A DNA stretch of 64,000 nucleotides from Mesorhizobium norvegicum (GCF_004919685.1 NZ_SMYZ01000047.1:138106-202105), one strand, 5' to 3'. Shown: positions 8,359-16,852, numbered from the stretch's first letter. Program-made: numbers and translations. Notes: generated from the sequence alone by a model not told the origin.

Positions 8359-8625
8359 ATGGCACGTTTTGAAATGCTTGAAGCAGGTTTCGGCGCCATG
8401 GGGGCAACTGCCCAGGCCGACATTCTTTTCGAACTGGGCATGATGTATGCGACCGGCCGCGATTGCGAGACCGATGTCGTTGCCGCCCACAAATGGTTCA
8501 ACATCGCCGCGATCAAGGGCTCGGCCCGCGCCGCGGAACTGCGCTCGGAACTGTCTGCGGCCATGTCGAAGGTCGAGATTGCCAAGGCGCTTCGCGAAGC
8601 CCGCGAATGGATGACCATGCACTGA
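8359..8625 (+). CDS. Small Sel1-repeat protein
   Basis: 88-aa cytosolic protein with a Sel1-like (TPR-related) repeat: the segment LFELGMMYATGRDCETDVVAAHKWFNIAAIKGS matches the alternating helix pattern and the conserved AAxWxxxAAxxGxxxA. The C-terminal half is helical (AAELRSELSAAMSKVEIAKALREAREW). No signal peptide. Sel1 repeats mediate protein contacts; the partner is unknown. AGGGGA stands about 6 nt before the ATG. Confidence 0.8.
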   Translation: MARFEMLEAGFGAMGATAQADILFELGMMYATGRDCETDVVAAHKWFNIAAIKGSARAAELRSELSAAMSKVEIAKALREAREWMTMH

Positions 8626-8838
8626 GATCTGCCAATCGCAGACAGGCCTATCGAAGACAGGGAAGCTCCGGGATCAAGACTGCATAGACAGCCAGACCCG
8701 GCGGAATTGAAGGCCGCGCAAGACGGTCACGATGTTAAGAAAGAGAACGCGGCAGGCCGCAGGGCCCAGTCGTGCGCGACACAGGGAAGGTGAGCGGGAT
8801 TTTTAGGCGCGGGGGCGCCTGGAGATTGCTCGACGGAC

Positions 8839-8884
8839 AAAAAAGCCACGACCAGCCGGAACAAGGCTGGCGTGGCTTTTTGCG
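8839..8884. terminator. Bidirectional rho-independent terminator or attenuator
   Basis: AAAAAGCCACG plus CCAGCC pairs with GGCTGG plus CGTGGCTTTTT, a 17-bp stem with a single bulged A at 8851 and a 7-nt loop, flanked by A-runs and T-runs so it can act on both strands. It lies 214 nt after the Sel1 stop codon and about 140 nt before the next start. Confidence 0.75.
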
Positions 8885-8974
8885 TGGATGACGTCTTGCA
8901 GGCCCAATCGAGCGGCGCCAATGCGCCTAGACAGGCCCAGTGAAGGATGAAATTGTCCGGCCTCTCTGGAAGAA

Positions 8975-8995
8975 GCGCGGCCGGGGCGGCCGCGC
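8975..8995 (+). promoter_or_regulatory. GC-rich hairpin ahead of the amino acid binding protein gene
   Basis: GCGCGGCC, loop GGGGC, GGCCGCGC: a perfect 8-bp stem ending 6 nt before the TGGAGGAG ribosome-binding site of the gene at 9019. It could influence translation or mRNA stability. Confidence 0.4.
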
Positions 8996-9018
8996 GTGAG
9001 TGGAGGAGTTCTACCATC

Positions 9019-10140
9019 ATGAAAAAATTGAGTATTTTGAATGCGGCCATATTCGGCCTGATGATGAGCACGCCGGTCGCATTCGCCGACGACATCACCT
9101 TTGCGGTGGTCGGCCCGATGACCGGACAGCTCGCCACCATCGGTGATCAGTTCAAGCAGGGCGCACAGGCCGCTGCCGACGCGATCAACGCCGCGGGCGG
9201 CGTCAACGGGTCGACGATCAAGCTGAGTATCCAAGACGACCAGTGCGATCCCAAGCAGGCCGTGTCGGTCGCCAACCGCATCGTCGCCGATGGCGTCAAG
9301 TTCATCGACGGCCATGCCTGCTCGGGTTCGAGCATTCCGGCCTCAGCCGTCTATGCCGAAGCTGGCGCTCTGATGATGAGCCCGGCTTCTTCCAACCCGG
9401 TGCTGACCGACGCGGCGGCCAAGGCCGGTTGGCCGACGATCATGCGCCTTTATACGCGTGACGATGCGCAGGGCGCCTTCATCGGCCCATGGATCGCTAA
9501 GAAGTTTGCGGGCAAGAATGTAGTCGTCCTGCATGACAAGAGCGCCTACGGACAGGGCGTGGCTGACGCCGTCAGGGCAACGATGAATGCCGGCGGCCTC
9601 AAGGAGGTCTATTATGACGGCATCAACGCTGGCGAGAAGGACTATTCGGCTCTCGTCACCAAGCTCAAGGACTTGAAGGCCGACGTCGTCTATTTCGGCG
9701 GCTACCATCCTGAAGCTGGCCTGATCCTGCGTCAGTCGGCGGAACAGAACCTGAAGTTCCAGCTGATCATGCCGGACTCCATCGCCTCGCCTGAATTCTG
9801 GCAGGTTGCCGGCCCGGCCGGCGAGGGCACCATGTTCGTCTTCCCGTCGGATCCCCAGGCAAAGCCGGAAGCCAAGGCAGCCGTCGAGAAGATCAAGGCC
9901 GGCGGTTTCGTGCCGGAAGGCTTCACGCTGTTCTCTTATGCGGTGATCCAGGCCTTCGCCGAAGGCGTCAAGCGCGCCGGCAGCGACGATCCGGCCAAGG
10001 TTGCCGAAGCGTTGAAGAACGGTACGCCGATCAGCACTGTTGTCGGTGACGTCACCTTCGACGAAAAGGGCGACCTCAAGAATGCCAGCTACGACATCAA
10101 CCAGTGGCATGACGGCAAATACGCGCCGATCGCGCAGTAA
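9019..10140 (+). CDS. Branched-chain amino acid ABC transporter substrate-binding protein (LivK/LivJ type)
   Basis: 373-aa periplasmic binding protein with a signal peptide (residues 1-23, ending PVAFA before DDITFAVVG). The opening ITFAVVGPMTGQLATIGDQ, the two cysteines in DDQCDP and GHACSGS that form the usual disulfide, and the ligand-loop segment SPASSNPVLTD mark the leucine/isoleucine/valine group. No permease or ATPase genes are adjacent, so it is an orphan binding protein that must dock with a transporter encoded elsewhere. Its neighbours are leucine catabolic genes, which supports a branched-chain amino acid ligand. The start at 9019 has a GGAGG element. Confidence 0.93.
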   Translation: MKKLSILNAAIFGLMMSTPVAFADDITFAVVGPMTGQLATIGDQFKQGAQAAADAINAAGGVNGSTIKLSIQDDQCDPKQAVSVANRIVADGVKFIDGHACSGSSIPASAVYAEAGALMMSPASSNPVLTDAAAKAGWPTIMRLYTRDDAQGAFIGPWIAKKFAGKNVVVLHDKSAYGQGVADAVRATMNAGGLKEVYYDGINAGEKDYSALVTKLKDLKADVVYFGGYHPEAGLILRQSAEQNLKFQLIMPDSIASPEFWQVAGPAGEGTMFVFPSDPQAKPEAKAAVEKIKAGGFVPEGFTLFSYAVIQAFAEGVKRAGSDDPAKVAEALKNGTPISTVVGDVTFDEKGDLKNASYDINQWHDGKYAPIAQ

Positions 10141-10170
10141 TCGTCGCCCTGGCGACTGGATAGCATAGAG

Positions 10171-10205
10171 AAATGGCCGGGTTCGTCCCGGCCATTTTCT
10201 TGTTT
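10171..10205 (+). terminator. Rho-independent terminator
   Basis: AAATGGCCGGG, loop TTCGT, CCCGGCCATTT followed by TCTTGTTT. It lies 30 nt after the binding-protein stop codon, between this gene and the convergent mccA, and may serve both. Confidence 0.85.
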
Positions 10206-10230
10206 GCCCTGTGGTTTGCCTTCCAAACCG

Positions 10231-12213
10231 TCAGCTCACTGCTGCGGTCGAGGCGTCATGCCCCTCGACGAACCGCACCAGCACCGTCCCGTCGGTGACC
10301 TGCGCGCCCTCGGTGGCGATCTCGGCGATCACGCCGTCATGCGGCGCGGCGATGGTGTGCTCCATCTTCATCGCCTCGAGGATCAGCAGCGGTTGGCCCT
10401 TGATCACCGCATCGCCTTTTGCCACGCGCACCAGCTTGACCAGTCCCGGCATCGGCGCACGCAGGCTGCCGGCGCCTGCCGCCGCATCATCGGTTCGTGC
10501 CAACGGGTCCGGCACGGCGAAAGTATAGCCAACGGCGCCTTCGAACACGGTGATGTGGCCTGGCCAGCAGGCGAGGCGTGGCGTGGCGCGAAAATCATGC
10601 GAATTGGTGTCGTCATAGGGCTTGTCCAGCGTCACCTGGAGCCGCCCGTCCGGCCGCACCGAAACCTTCGCCACGATATCGTCTTCGCCGAACTTCAGCC
10701 GTGTGCGCCGCGCCACGCTGTGGAAATGCGCATAGCCGGCAAGTGACGACCACGGATCGTCGGATGGCGGCGCTGCTCCGGCGCCGGAGGTCGCAACGGC
10801 GGCGGCAGCAATGGTTTCCCCGCTTGGCGGCGCAACCTCGATCAGCGCCGGCTGGTGCCTGGCGATCAGGCTGGTGTCGACATCGCCGGCGGCAAAGTCC
10901 GGATCGGCGGCCAGAGCCGCAAGAAAGGCTGTGTTGACGGTCGAGCCGGCGATCTCGGTTCGCGACAGCGCCGCGCTGAGCGCTTCGAGTGCCGCCTGCC
11001 TGTCCTTTGCGTGGACGACCAGCTTGGCAATCATCGGGTCGTAATAGGGCGAGATGGCGTCACCCGCCCGCACACCGGTCTCGATGCGCATCGTGGCGCC
11101 TTCGGGGGCTCTTTCCGGAAAATTCAGATGATGCAGCGTGCCCGTCGCCGGCAGGAACCCTTTCGCCGCATCCTCGGCATAGATGCGCGCCTCGAAGGCA
11201 TGGCCGGCGAGCGCAATCTCGCTTTGCGTTTTCGGCAGCTTTTCACCCGATGCGACCCGCAACTGCCACTCGACCAGATCGGTGCCGGTGACCATCTCGG
11301 TGACCGGGTGCTCGACCTGCAGGCGGGTGTTCATTTCCATGAACCAGAAGCGGTCGGCCTTCAGGCCTTGCGAGGCATCGACGATGAACTCGATGGTGCC
11401 GGCGCCCGAATAATTGATCGCCTTGGCGGCTTTTACCGCCGCATCCGTCATCGCCTTGCGCAGAGCCGGCGTCATGCCGGGGGCGGGCGCTTCCTCGATA
11501 ACCTTCTGGTGGCGGCGTTGCGCCGAGCAGTCGCGCTCGTAGAGATGCACCGCATTGCCGAAATTGTCGCCGAACACCTGCACCTCGATGTGCCGTGGCT
11601 TGTCGACATATTTCTCGACCAGCACACGATCGTCGCCGAAAGCGGCTTTCGCCTCGCGCCGTGCGCTGGACAGCGCCTCGGAAAACTCATCGGGGTGTTC
11701 GACCCGGCGCATGCCCTTACCGCCGCCGCCGGCGCGCGCCTTGATCAGCACCGGGTAGCCGATCTCGCGTGCCTTGGACGCAAGCAGCACGATCTCCTGT
11801 GCCTCGCCATGGTAGCCCGGCACGACCGGCACGCCGGCCTTTTCCATCAGCCTTTTGGCGGCATCCTTCAGCCCCATGGCACGGATCGAGGCCGCCGACG
11901 GGCCGATGAAGATGAGCCCCGCCGCCACTACCTGGTCGACGAAATCGGGGTTTTCCGACAGGAAGCCGTAACCGGGATGAATGGCTTGCGCACCCGTTGC
12001 CAGGGCCGCGGCGATGATCTTGTCGCCGCGCAGATAGCTTTCGCCGACGGGCGAGGCGCCGATATGCACCGCCTCGTCGGCCATCTCCACATGCAGGGAT
12101 TTCGCGTCCGCATCCGAATAGACGGCGACAGTGCGCACGCCCAGCTTCCGCGCCGTGCGGATGACACGACAGGCGATCTCGCCGCGATTGGCGATCAGGA
12201 TCTTGGCGAACAT
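10231..12213 (-). CDS. mccA: Methylcrotonoyl-CoA carboxylase, biotin-containing alpha subunit
   Basis: 660-aa subunit carrying biotin carboxylase and biotin carrier domains; with MccB it carboxylates 3-methylcrotonyl-CoA in leucine degradation. The N-terminus MFAKILIANRGEIACRVIRTA is the biotin carboxylase start. The ATP-grasp glycine loop KARAGGGGKGMR and the EMNTRLQVEHPVTEM segment follow within the first 320 residues, and the biotinyl lysine sits in EAMKMEH at about Lys616. Substrate identity comes from the neighbouring ivd and mccB; alone it could be read as a propionyl- or acetyl-CoA carboxylase. The ATG at 12213 follows a GGAG element; an upstream frame to 12327 is rejected. Confidence 0.93.
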   Translation of the reverse strand: MFAKILIANRGEIACRVIRTARKLGVRTVAVYSDADAKSLHVEMADEAVHIGASPVGESYLRGDKIIAAALATGAQAIHPGYGFLSENPDFVDQVVAAGLIFIGPSAASIRAMGLKDAAKRLMEKAGVPVVPGYHGEAQEIVLLASKAREIGYPVLIKARAGGGGKGMRRVEHPDEFSEALSSARREAKAAFGDDRVLVEKYVDKPRHIEVQVFGDNFGNAVHLYERDCSAQRRHQKVIEEAPAPGMTPALRKAMTDAAVKAAKAINYSGAGTIEFIVDASQGLKADRFWFMEMNTRLQVEHPVTEMVTGTDLVEWQLRVASGEKLPKTQSEIALAGHAFEARIYAEDAAKGFLPATGTLHHLNFPERAPEGATMRIETGVRAGDAISPYYDPMIAKLVVHAKDRQAALEALSAALSRTEIAGSTVNTAFLAALAADPDFAAGDVDTSLIARHQPALIEVAPPSGETIAAAAVATSGAGAAPPSDDPWSSLAGYAHFHSVARRTRLKFGEDDIVAKVSVRPDGRLQVTLDKPYDDTNSHDFRATPRLACWPGHITVFEGAVGYTFAVPDPLARTDDAAAGAGSLRAPMPGLVKLVRVAKGDAVIKGQPLLILEAMKMEHTIAAPHDGVIAEIATEGAQVTDGTVLVRFVEGHDASTAAVS

Positions 12214-12332
12214 GGAGCCTCCATAGCCAGGGCTTGCTGAAAGCGACGCAGGCGTTCCTTCGCGCTCTCCCGCAAACCTATATGAGTAGGCTTTCCCTTC
12301 GCCGGATACTGCCTTGCAGTTCGGCACTTGAT

Positions 12333-12365
12333 GTAGAGCACTCCCTTACCAAGGGAGTGCTCTAC
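12333..12365. repeat. 15-bp perfect palindrome resembling a tRNA-Thr anticodon arm
   Basis: GTAGAGCACTCCCTT and its exact complement AAGGGAGTGCTCTAC are separated by 3 nt. Read on the minus strand the first 24 nt have the layout of a tRNA from the D-stem 3' strand to the end of the anticodon stem (GAGC, A26, CTCCC, loop TTGGTAA with GGT anticodon, GGGAG), but acceptor, T-arm and the rest of the D-arm are missing. It lies between the stop of the small exported protein gene and mccA. It may act as a terminator, though no T-run follows. Confidence 0.6.
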
Positions 12366-12382
12366 GCGCGGAGTGCATTTGC

Positions 12383-12751
12383 CTACTTCGATGCCGAGAT
12401 CGCGCAGCCGCCGCTCGCGGTCTTGAGTTTCCATCGCGTCAAGCCGGCCTGGCAGTTGCGCAGCGCCATTTCTTCCGCTGCCTTCTGGGACGGCGCGTTG
12501 AGCTTCGTCCCGCAGATGATGTAGAGGTCGACAACGCGAGAATAAAAGGTCGTGGCGTAGGCCGAATGACCGCTCGCCGCGACGTAGGCCTTGTAGGCAA
12601 CGTTGCATTCGCCCGAGCCCAGGGTCGGCGGAAAACGCACGTCTCCCTTGCTTCCTGCGAGCGATTCCGCCTGACTGGCACCAGTCGTTGCGAATATTAG
12701 TAAGCTTGCAAGTATCGAGACAGACGTCCCCCGGCAATATTTCAGTTCCAT
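12383..12751 (-). CDS. Small exported protein of unknown function
   Basis: 122-aa protein with a signal peptide (hydrophobic SVSILASLLIFATTG, cleavage near SQAES). The mature part has cysteines in GSGECNVAYKAY, YIICGTK, ALRNCQAG and GGCAIS, likely forming two disulfides in the periplasm. No known family is recognised. It sits between the macro-domain gene and mccA in the same direction, 118 nt after the former. Whether it has any role in leucine catabolism is not shown by the sequence. The ATG at 12751 is preferred over a GTG two codons upstream. Confidence 0.65.
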   Translation of the reverse strand: MELKYCRGTSVSILASLLIFATTGASQAESLAGSKGDVRFPPTLGSGECNVAYKAYVAASGHSAYATTFYSRVVDLYIICGTKLNAPSQKAAEEMALRNCQAGLTRWKLKTASGGCAISASK

Positions 12752-12868
12752 TTCCACCCTGTCCCCATTGCATTGCGCGGGACAAGCAGTAGCGAATATT
12801 CCTCGCCGCCAGTTCGTTGTCGGGGATTCGATTTTGCCTGTGCTGATGAATCGGTTGGTCCATACAGT

Positions 12869-13396
12869 TCAATCTTTCCGGAGCGCAGCAACGGCCCGCT
12901 GGTATAGTTCTGCCATATGCTCGTCGAAGCAGCAGAAGATGGCGACTTCCGGCAGCGTTTTGTCTTCGATGAATGTGCTGACGGTGCCGACAGCGATCTC
13001 GGTCGCCTCATCTTTCGGGTAGCGGTAAACACCGGTCGAAATCGCCGGGAATGCCACCGTGCGGCAGTCGTTGGCGGCTGCGAGTTCAAGCGATCTGATA
13101 TAGCAGGACGCCAGCAGTTCGGCTTCGCCCTTGCCGCCGCCCTGCCAGACCGGGCCGACCGTGTGGATGATGTGCCGAGCCGGCAGTTTATAACCCTTGG
13201 TGATCTTGGCGTCGCCAACCTTGCATCCGTTCAGCATGCGGCATTCGAACTCGAGCTCGCGGCCGGCCGCGCGGTGAATGGCGCCATCGACGCCGCCACC
13301 ACCGAGAAGCGAGGTGTTGGCGGCGTTGACGATGGCATCGACCGTTAGCTTGGTGATGTCGCCGGTATGAACCTGAATTCGCGGGCGTTCGCTCAT
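12869..13396 (-). CDS. Macro-domain protein (O-acetyl-ADP-ribose deacetylase-like, YmdB class)
   Basis: 175-aa single macro domain that binds ADP-ribose and in this class hydrolyses O-acetyl-ADP-ribose or removes mono-ADP-ribose. Visible motifs: VHTGDITKLTVDAIVNAANTSLLGGGGVDGAIH (Asn and Gly-rich ligand loop, catalytic Asp in GGVDGAIH) near the N-terminus, LPARHIIHTVGPVW in the middle and FPAISTGVYRYP for the distal ribose loop. The start codon lies 1 nt after the mccB stop codon, which implies translational coupling to mccB. A start at 13546 inside mccB is rejected. Confidence 0.92.
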   Translation of the reverse strand: MSERPRIQVHTGDITKLTVDAIVNAANTSLLGGGGVDGAIHRAAGRELEFECRMLNGCKVGDAKITKGYKLPARHIIHTVGPVWQGGGKGEAELLASCYIRSLELAAANDCRTVAFPAISTGVYRYPKDEATEIAVGTVSTFIEDKTLPEVAIFCCFDEHMAELYQRAVAALRKD

Positions 13397-13397
13397 C

Positions 13398-15005
13398 TCA
13401 CATCCTGAACACGCCGAAGCGCGTGTCCTCGATTTCGGCGTTGAGCGACGCGGACAGGCTGAGCGCCAGCACGTCGCGCGTCTTCGCCGGGTCGATGATG
13501 CCGTCATCCCAAAGGCGTGCGGATGAGTAGAGCGGGTGCCCCTCATGCTCGTATTTCATCAGGATCGGCTTCTTGAATTTTGCCTCTTCCTCGGCGCTCC
13601 ATTCCCCGCCCTTGCGCTCGATGCCTTCGCGCTTGACCATGGCGAGCACGGTTGCCGCTTGTTCGCCACCCATCACCGAGATGCGGGCATTCGGCCACAT
13701 CCACAGGAAGCGCGGCGAGTAGGCGCGGCCGCACATACCGTAATTGCCGGCGCCGAACGAGCCGCCGATGATGATCGTCACCTTCGGCACCCTGGCAGTG
13801 GCAACGGCCATCACCAGCTTGGCGCCGTCCTTGGCGATGCCGCCCGCTTCGTATTTTCTGCCGACCATGAAGCCGGTGATGTTCTGCAGGAAGACCAGCG
13901 GGATCTTGCGCTGGCAGCATAGCTCGATGAAGTGCGCGCCCTTCAGCGCGCTTTCGGAAAACAGCACGCCATTGTTGGCGATGATGCCGACCGGCATGCC
14001 ATGCAGATGGGCAAAGCCAGTGATCAGCGTGGTGCCGTAGTTCTGCTTGAACTCATCGAATTCGGAACCGTCGACGATGCGCGCGATCACCTCGCGCACG
14101 TCATAGGGCTGCCGCAGATCGGTCGGCACGATGCCGTAGAGTTCATCCGCCGGATGAAGCGGCGGAATCGATCTCTGTAAGTTCAGGCTTACAGTCTTGT
14201 TCCGATTCAGGTTTTTGACAATGCGGCGGCAGATGGCGAGCGCATGATCGTCGTCCAGCGCGTAGTGGTCGGCAACACCGGAAAGCCGTGTGTGCACATC
14301 GGCGCCTCCGAGATCCTCGGCGCTGACATCCTCGCCCGTGGCCGCTTTCACCAGCGGCGGGCCACCGAGGAAGATGGTCGCCTGGTTGCGCACCATGATC
14401 GTTTCGTCCGACATCGCCGGCACATAGGCGCCGCCCGCCGTGCACGAACCCATGACGCAGGCGATCTGCGGGATGCCGGCCGCCGACATGTTGGCTTGGT
14501 TGTAAAAAATGCGGCCGAAATGCTCGCGATCGGGAAACACCTCGTCCTGGTTGGGCAGATTGGCGCCGCCGCTGTCGACCAGATAGATGCAGGGCAGATT
14601 GTTCTGCAGCGCGATCTCCTGCGCCCGCAAATGCTTCTTCACGGTCAGCGGATAGTAGGTGCCGCCCTTCACCGTGGCGTCGTTGACGACGACCATCACC
14701 TCGGTGCCTTCGACGCGGCCGATGCCGGCGATCATGCCGGCCGACGAAATCTCCTCGCCATACATCGACCATGCCGCGAACTGGCCGATCTCGAGGAAGG
14801 GTGAACCGACATCCAGCAATTGCGCAAGGCGCTCGCGCGGCAACAGCTTGCCACGGGAAACGTGGCGCTCACGCGCTTCCTCCGAACCGCCGCGCTCGAC
14901 GGTGGCGGCTTTCTCCGCAATGTCGGCGACCAGCGCCCGCATGCGCTCGGCATTGGCACGAAAGCTTTCGGAGGAGGGCGAGATTTGGGTTTGCAGCGTT
15001 GCCAT
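13398..15005 (-). CDS. mccB: Methylcrotonoyl-CoA carboxylase, carboxyltransferase beta subunit
   Basis: 535-aa carboxyltransferase partner of MccA. It transfers the carboxyl group from biotin to 3-methylcrotonyl-CoA to give 3-methylglutaconyl-CoA. Crotonase-fold features are in order: GKLLPRERLAQLLD near the N-terminus, the acyl-CoA oxyanion loop CTAGGAYVPAMSDE, QNITGFMVGRKYE and the C-terminal FGAGNYGMCGRAYSPRFLWMWPNARISVMGGEQAA. Length is normal. It leads the stretch mccB, macro gene, exported protein gene, mccA on the minus strand; ivd lies upstream but is separated by an opposite-strand gene. Confidence 0.96.
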   Translation of the reverse strand: MATLQTQISPSSESFRANAERMRALVADIAEKAATVERGGSEEARERHVSRGKLLPRERLAQLLDVGSPFLEIGQFAAWSMYGEEISSAGMIAGIGRVEGTEVMVVVNDATVKGGTYYPLTVKKHLRAQEIALQNNLPCIYLVDSGGANLPNQDEVFPDREHFGRIFYNQANMSAAGIPQIACVMGSCTAGGAYVPAMSDETIMVRNQATIFLGGPPLVKAATGEDVSAEDLGGADVHTRLSGVADHYALDDDHALAICRRIVKNLNRNKTVSLNLQRSIPPLHPADELYGIVPTDLRQPYDVREVIARIVDGSEFDEFKQNYGTTLITGFAHLHGMPVGIIANNGVLFSESALKGAHFIELCCQRKIPLVFLQNITGFMVGRKYEAGGIAKDGAKLVMAVATARVPKVTIIIGGSFGAGNYGMCGRAYSPRFLWMWPNARISVMGGEQAATVLAMVKREGIERKGGEWSAEEEAKFKKPILMKYEHEGHPLYSSARLWDDGIIDPAKTRDVLALSLSASLNAEIEDTRFGVFRM

Positions 15006-15166
15006 CTTGTTGTCGTTTCCTCACACCTCTTGATGCCGCGAGGGAACCAGTGTATCAGCCCGCCCCCGAACGTTGCGTGTCAAACCCGGCATTCTGCGTT
15101 CTTGTTTGGATGACACCCTCAGGAGGCGAAGATGAAAGGCATGGATATGCATTTCACAAGATGTCT

Positions 15167-15204
15167 CCCTTCGGCTCTCGGCTAACGCCGCCGAAGGGCG
15201 GCTT
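15167..15204 (+). terminator. Hairpin with short T-run in the mccB upstream region
   Basis: CCCTTCGGC (15167-15175) pairs with GCCGAAGGG (15190-15198), followed by CGGCTTTTC. It lies upstream of the plus-strand hypothetical gene and could end transcripts entering from the left. A regulatory hairpin is an alternative. Confidence 0.35.
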
Positions 15205-15263
15205 TTCACACCCCGAATTTGAGCAAGAGGAACACGGCGCCTGCGCGCGCCGTGGGTGTCGTC

Positions 15264-15656
15264 ATGTATGTGCGGTTCGTTACGCCGCTGGTCCATCCGA
15301 ACAGCCGGGTGGAGACCGGCTTCTTCCGGGCGTCCTGGTATTTGCACCAGTACGGCTGCCCGGATTGGATTCGAAGCGAACTGGGAGACCAGTTCGACTG
15401 GTTCAACCAGTATTTGCCCATTCCTGGCCGGGTTGGCCGGCATTTCAAGCGTCGGAATCCGATCTGGGGCATCTGCTGGTTCCATCCGGACGCCAAGGAA
15501 GCGATCAGCCGCGCGCGCTATTGCGCCTGGTTGATCGAGGAGGGCGGCTTGCCCGTGCGGTCGATCACGTCGGCGCACGAGCGCGAGGTTCTGTGGCGCG
15601 ATGCACACCAGATCGTTGCCAAGCCAACCGAGGACTTGCCGAAGGCGTTCGGATGA
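15264..15656 (+). CDS. Hypothetical protein
   Basis: 130-aa protein starting MYVRFVTPLVHPNSRVETGFF, rich in Trp, Tyr and His (WYLHQYGCPDWI, FDWFNQYLP, WGICWFHPDAKEAISRARYCAWLIEEGG). I recognise no domain. It is soluble, with no signal peptide or membrane segment. It is transcribed against the flanking leucine genes and separates ivd from mccB. A TTG start at 15219 would add 15 residues; the ATG at 15264 is preferred because the conserved-looking part begins there. Confidence 0.65.
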   Translation: MYVRFVTPLVHPNSRVETGFFRASWYLHQYGCPDWIRSELGDQFDWFNQYLPIPGRVGRHFKRRNPIWGICWFHPDAKEAISRARYCAWLIEEGGLPVRSITSAHEREVLWRDAHQIVAKPTEDLPKAFG

Positions 15657-15673
15657 CGCGGCGGAGGGGGCCA

Positions 15674-16837
15674 TCATACCCCCTCCGCCATGATCTCGCG
15701 GCCGATCAGCCAGCGGCGGATTTCGCTGGTGCCGGCGCCGATCTCGTAAAGTTTGGCGTCGCGCAACAGGCGGCCGGTCGGATAGTCGTTGATATAGCCA
15801 TTGCCGCCAAGCAGCTGGATGGCATCCAGCGCCATCAGCGTCGCTTTCTCGGCGGCAAACAGCACACAGCCGGCGGCATCCTTGCGCGTCGTCTGGCCGC
15901 GGTCGCAAGCGGCGGCGACAGCATAGACGTAAGCGCGCGCGGCGTTCATCGTCGTGTACATGTCGGCCAGTTTGCCCTGCACCAGCTGGAACTCGCCGAT
16001 CGCCTGGCCGAACTGCTTACGCTCGTGCACATAGGGGATCGCCACGTCTAGGCACGCCGCCATCAGGCCGATCGGGCCGCCGGCAAGCACCGTGCGCTCA
16101 TAGTCGAGGCCAGACATGAGCACTTCGACGCCGCGCCCTTCCTCATGCAGCACGTTGTCGAACGGCACCTCGACATCCCTAAACACCAGTTCGCCGGTGC
16201 TGGAGCCGCGCATGCCGAGCTTGTCCAGCTTTTGCGCCACGGAAAATCCGGCCATCGCCTTCTCGACGATGAAAGCGGTGATGCCGCGCGATTTCCGCTC
16301 CGGGTCGGTCTTGGCATAGACGACCAGCGTCTCGGCATCCGGCCCGTTGGTGATCCACATCTTGGTGCCGTTGAGCACATAGCGGTCGTTGCGCTTTTCG
16401 GCGCGCAGCTTGAGCGAGACGACGTCCGAGCCGGCGCCGGATTCCGACATCGCCAGCGCGCCGACACGCTCGCCCGAGCACAGTGGCGGCAGGAATTTTT
16501 CCTTCTGCGCCGTCGTTGCCCAGCGGTTGATCTGGTTGACGCAGAGGTTGGAATGGGCGCCGTAGGAGAGGCCGACCGAGGCAGAAGCGCGCGAAATCTC
16601 TTCGACGGCGATCACATGCGCAAGATAACCCATGCCGCTGCCGCCGAAATCGGGGTCGGCGGTGATGCCAAGCAAGCCGAGTGCGCCGAGTTCGCCCCAC
16701 AGATGCGCCGGGAATTCGTTCGAGCGATCGATGTCGGCGGCGATCGGCGCGATGCGATCCTGGGCGAAGCGCCGCACCATGTCGCGCAGGGCCTCGATCT
16801 CCTCGTCATGCCCGAAGCTGAGCGTGTTCGTGTACAT
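15674..16837 (-). CDS. ivd: Isovaleryl-CoA dehydrogenase
   Basis: 387-aa FAD-dependent acyl-CoA dehydrogenase that converts isovaleryl-CoA to 3-methylcrotonyl-CoA, the step before methylcrotonyl-CoA carboxylase. Family motifs: GYLAHVIAVEEISRASASVGLSYGAHSNLCVNQI, the substrate loop ALAMSESGAGSDVVSLKLRAEK, and the active-site region MSGLDYERTVLAGGPIGLMAACLD (catalytic Glu of the IVD/long-chain type in the DYER segment), ending in LLRDAKLYEIGAGTSEIRRWLIGRE. The ATG at 16837 has AGGAGG upstream. Electrons go to ETF and ETF-QO (encoded at 1810-3489). Confidence 0.96.
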   Translation of the reverse strand: MYTNTLSFGHDEEIEALRDMVRRFAQDRIAPIAADIDRSNEFPAHLWGELGALGLLGITADPDFGGSGMGYLAHVIAVEEISRASASVGLSYGAHSNLCVNQINRWATTAQKEKFLPPLCSGERVGALAMSESGAGSDVVSLKLRAEKRNDRYVLNGTKMWITNGPDAETLVVYAKTDPERKSRGITAFIVEKAMAGFSVAQKLDKLGMRGSSTGELVFRDVEVPFDNVLHEEGRGVEVLMSGLDYERTVLAGGPIGLMAACLDVAIPYVHERKQFGQAIGEFQLVQGKLADMYTTMNAARAYVYAVAAACDRGQTTRKDAAGCVLFAAEKATLMALDAIQLLGGNGYINDYPTGRLLRDAKLYEIGAGTSEIRRWLIGREIMAEGV

Positions 16838-16852
16838 GCTTTTCCTCCTGCC

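Larger units (their letters stand above)
8626..9018. other. 393-nt gene-free region with strong hairpins
   Basis: No convincing open frame. The region holds a 17-bp terminator-like hairpin (8840-8881), a smaller GC-rich hairpin just before it (8805-8820) and an 8-bp GC hairpin immediately upstream of the ribosome-binding site of the amino acid binding protein (8975-8995). It could contain a small RNA ending at 8881 or a regulated leader of the downstream gene. Confidence 0.5.
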
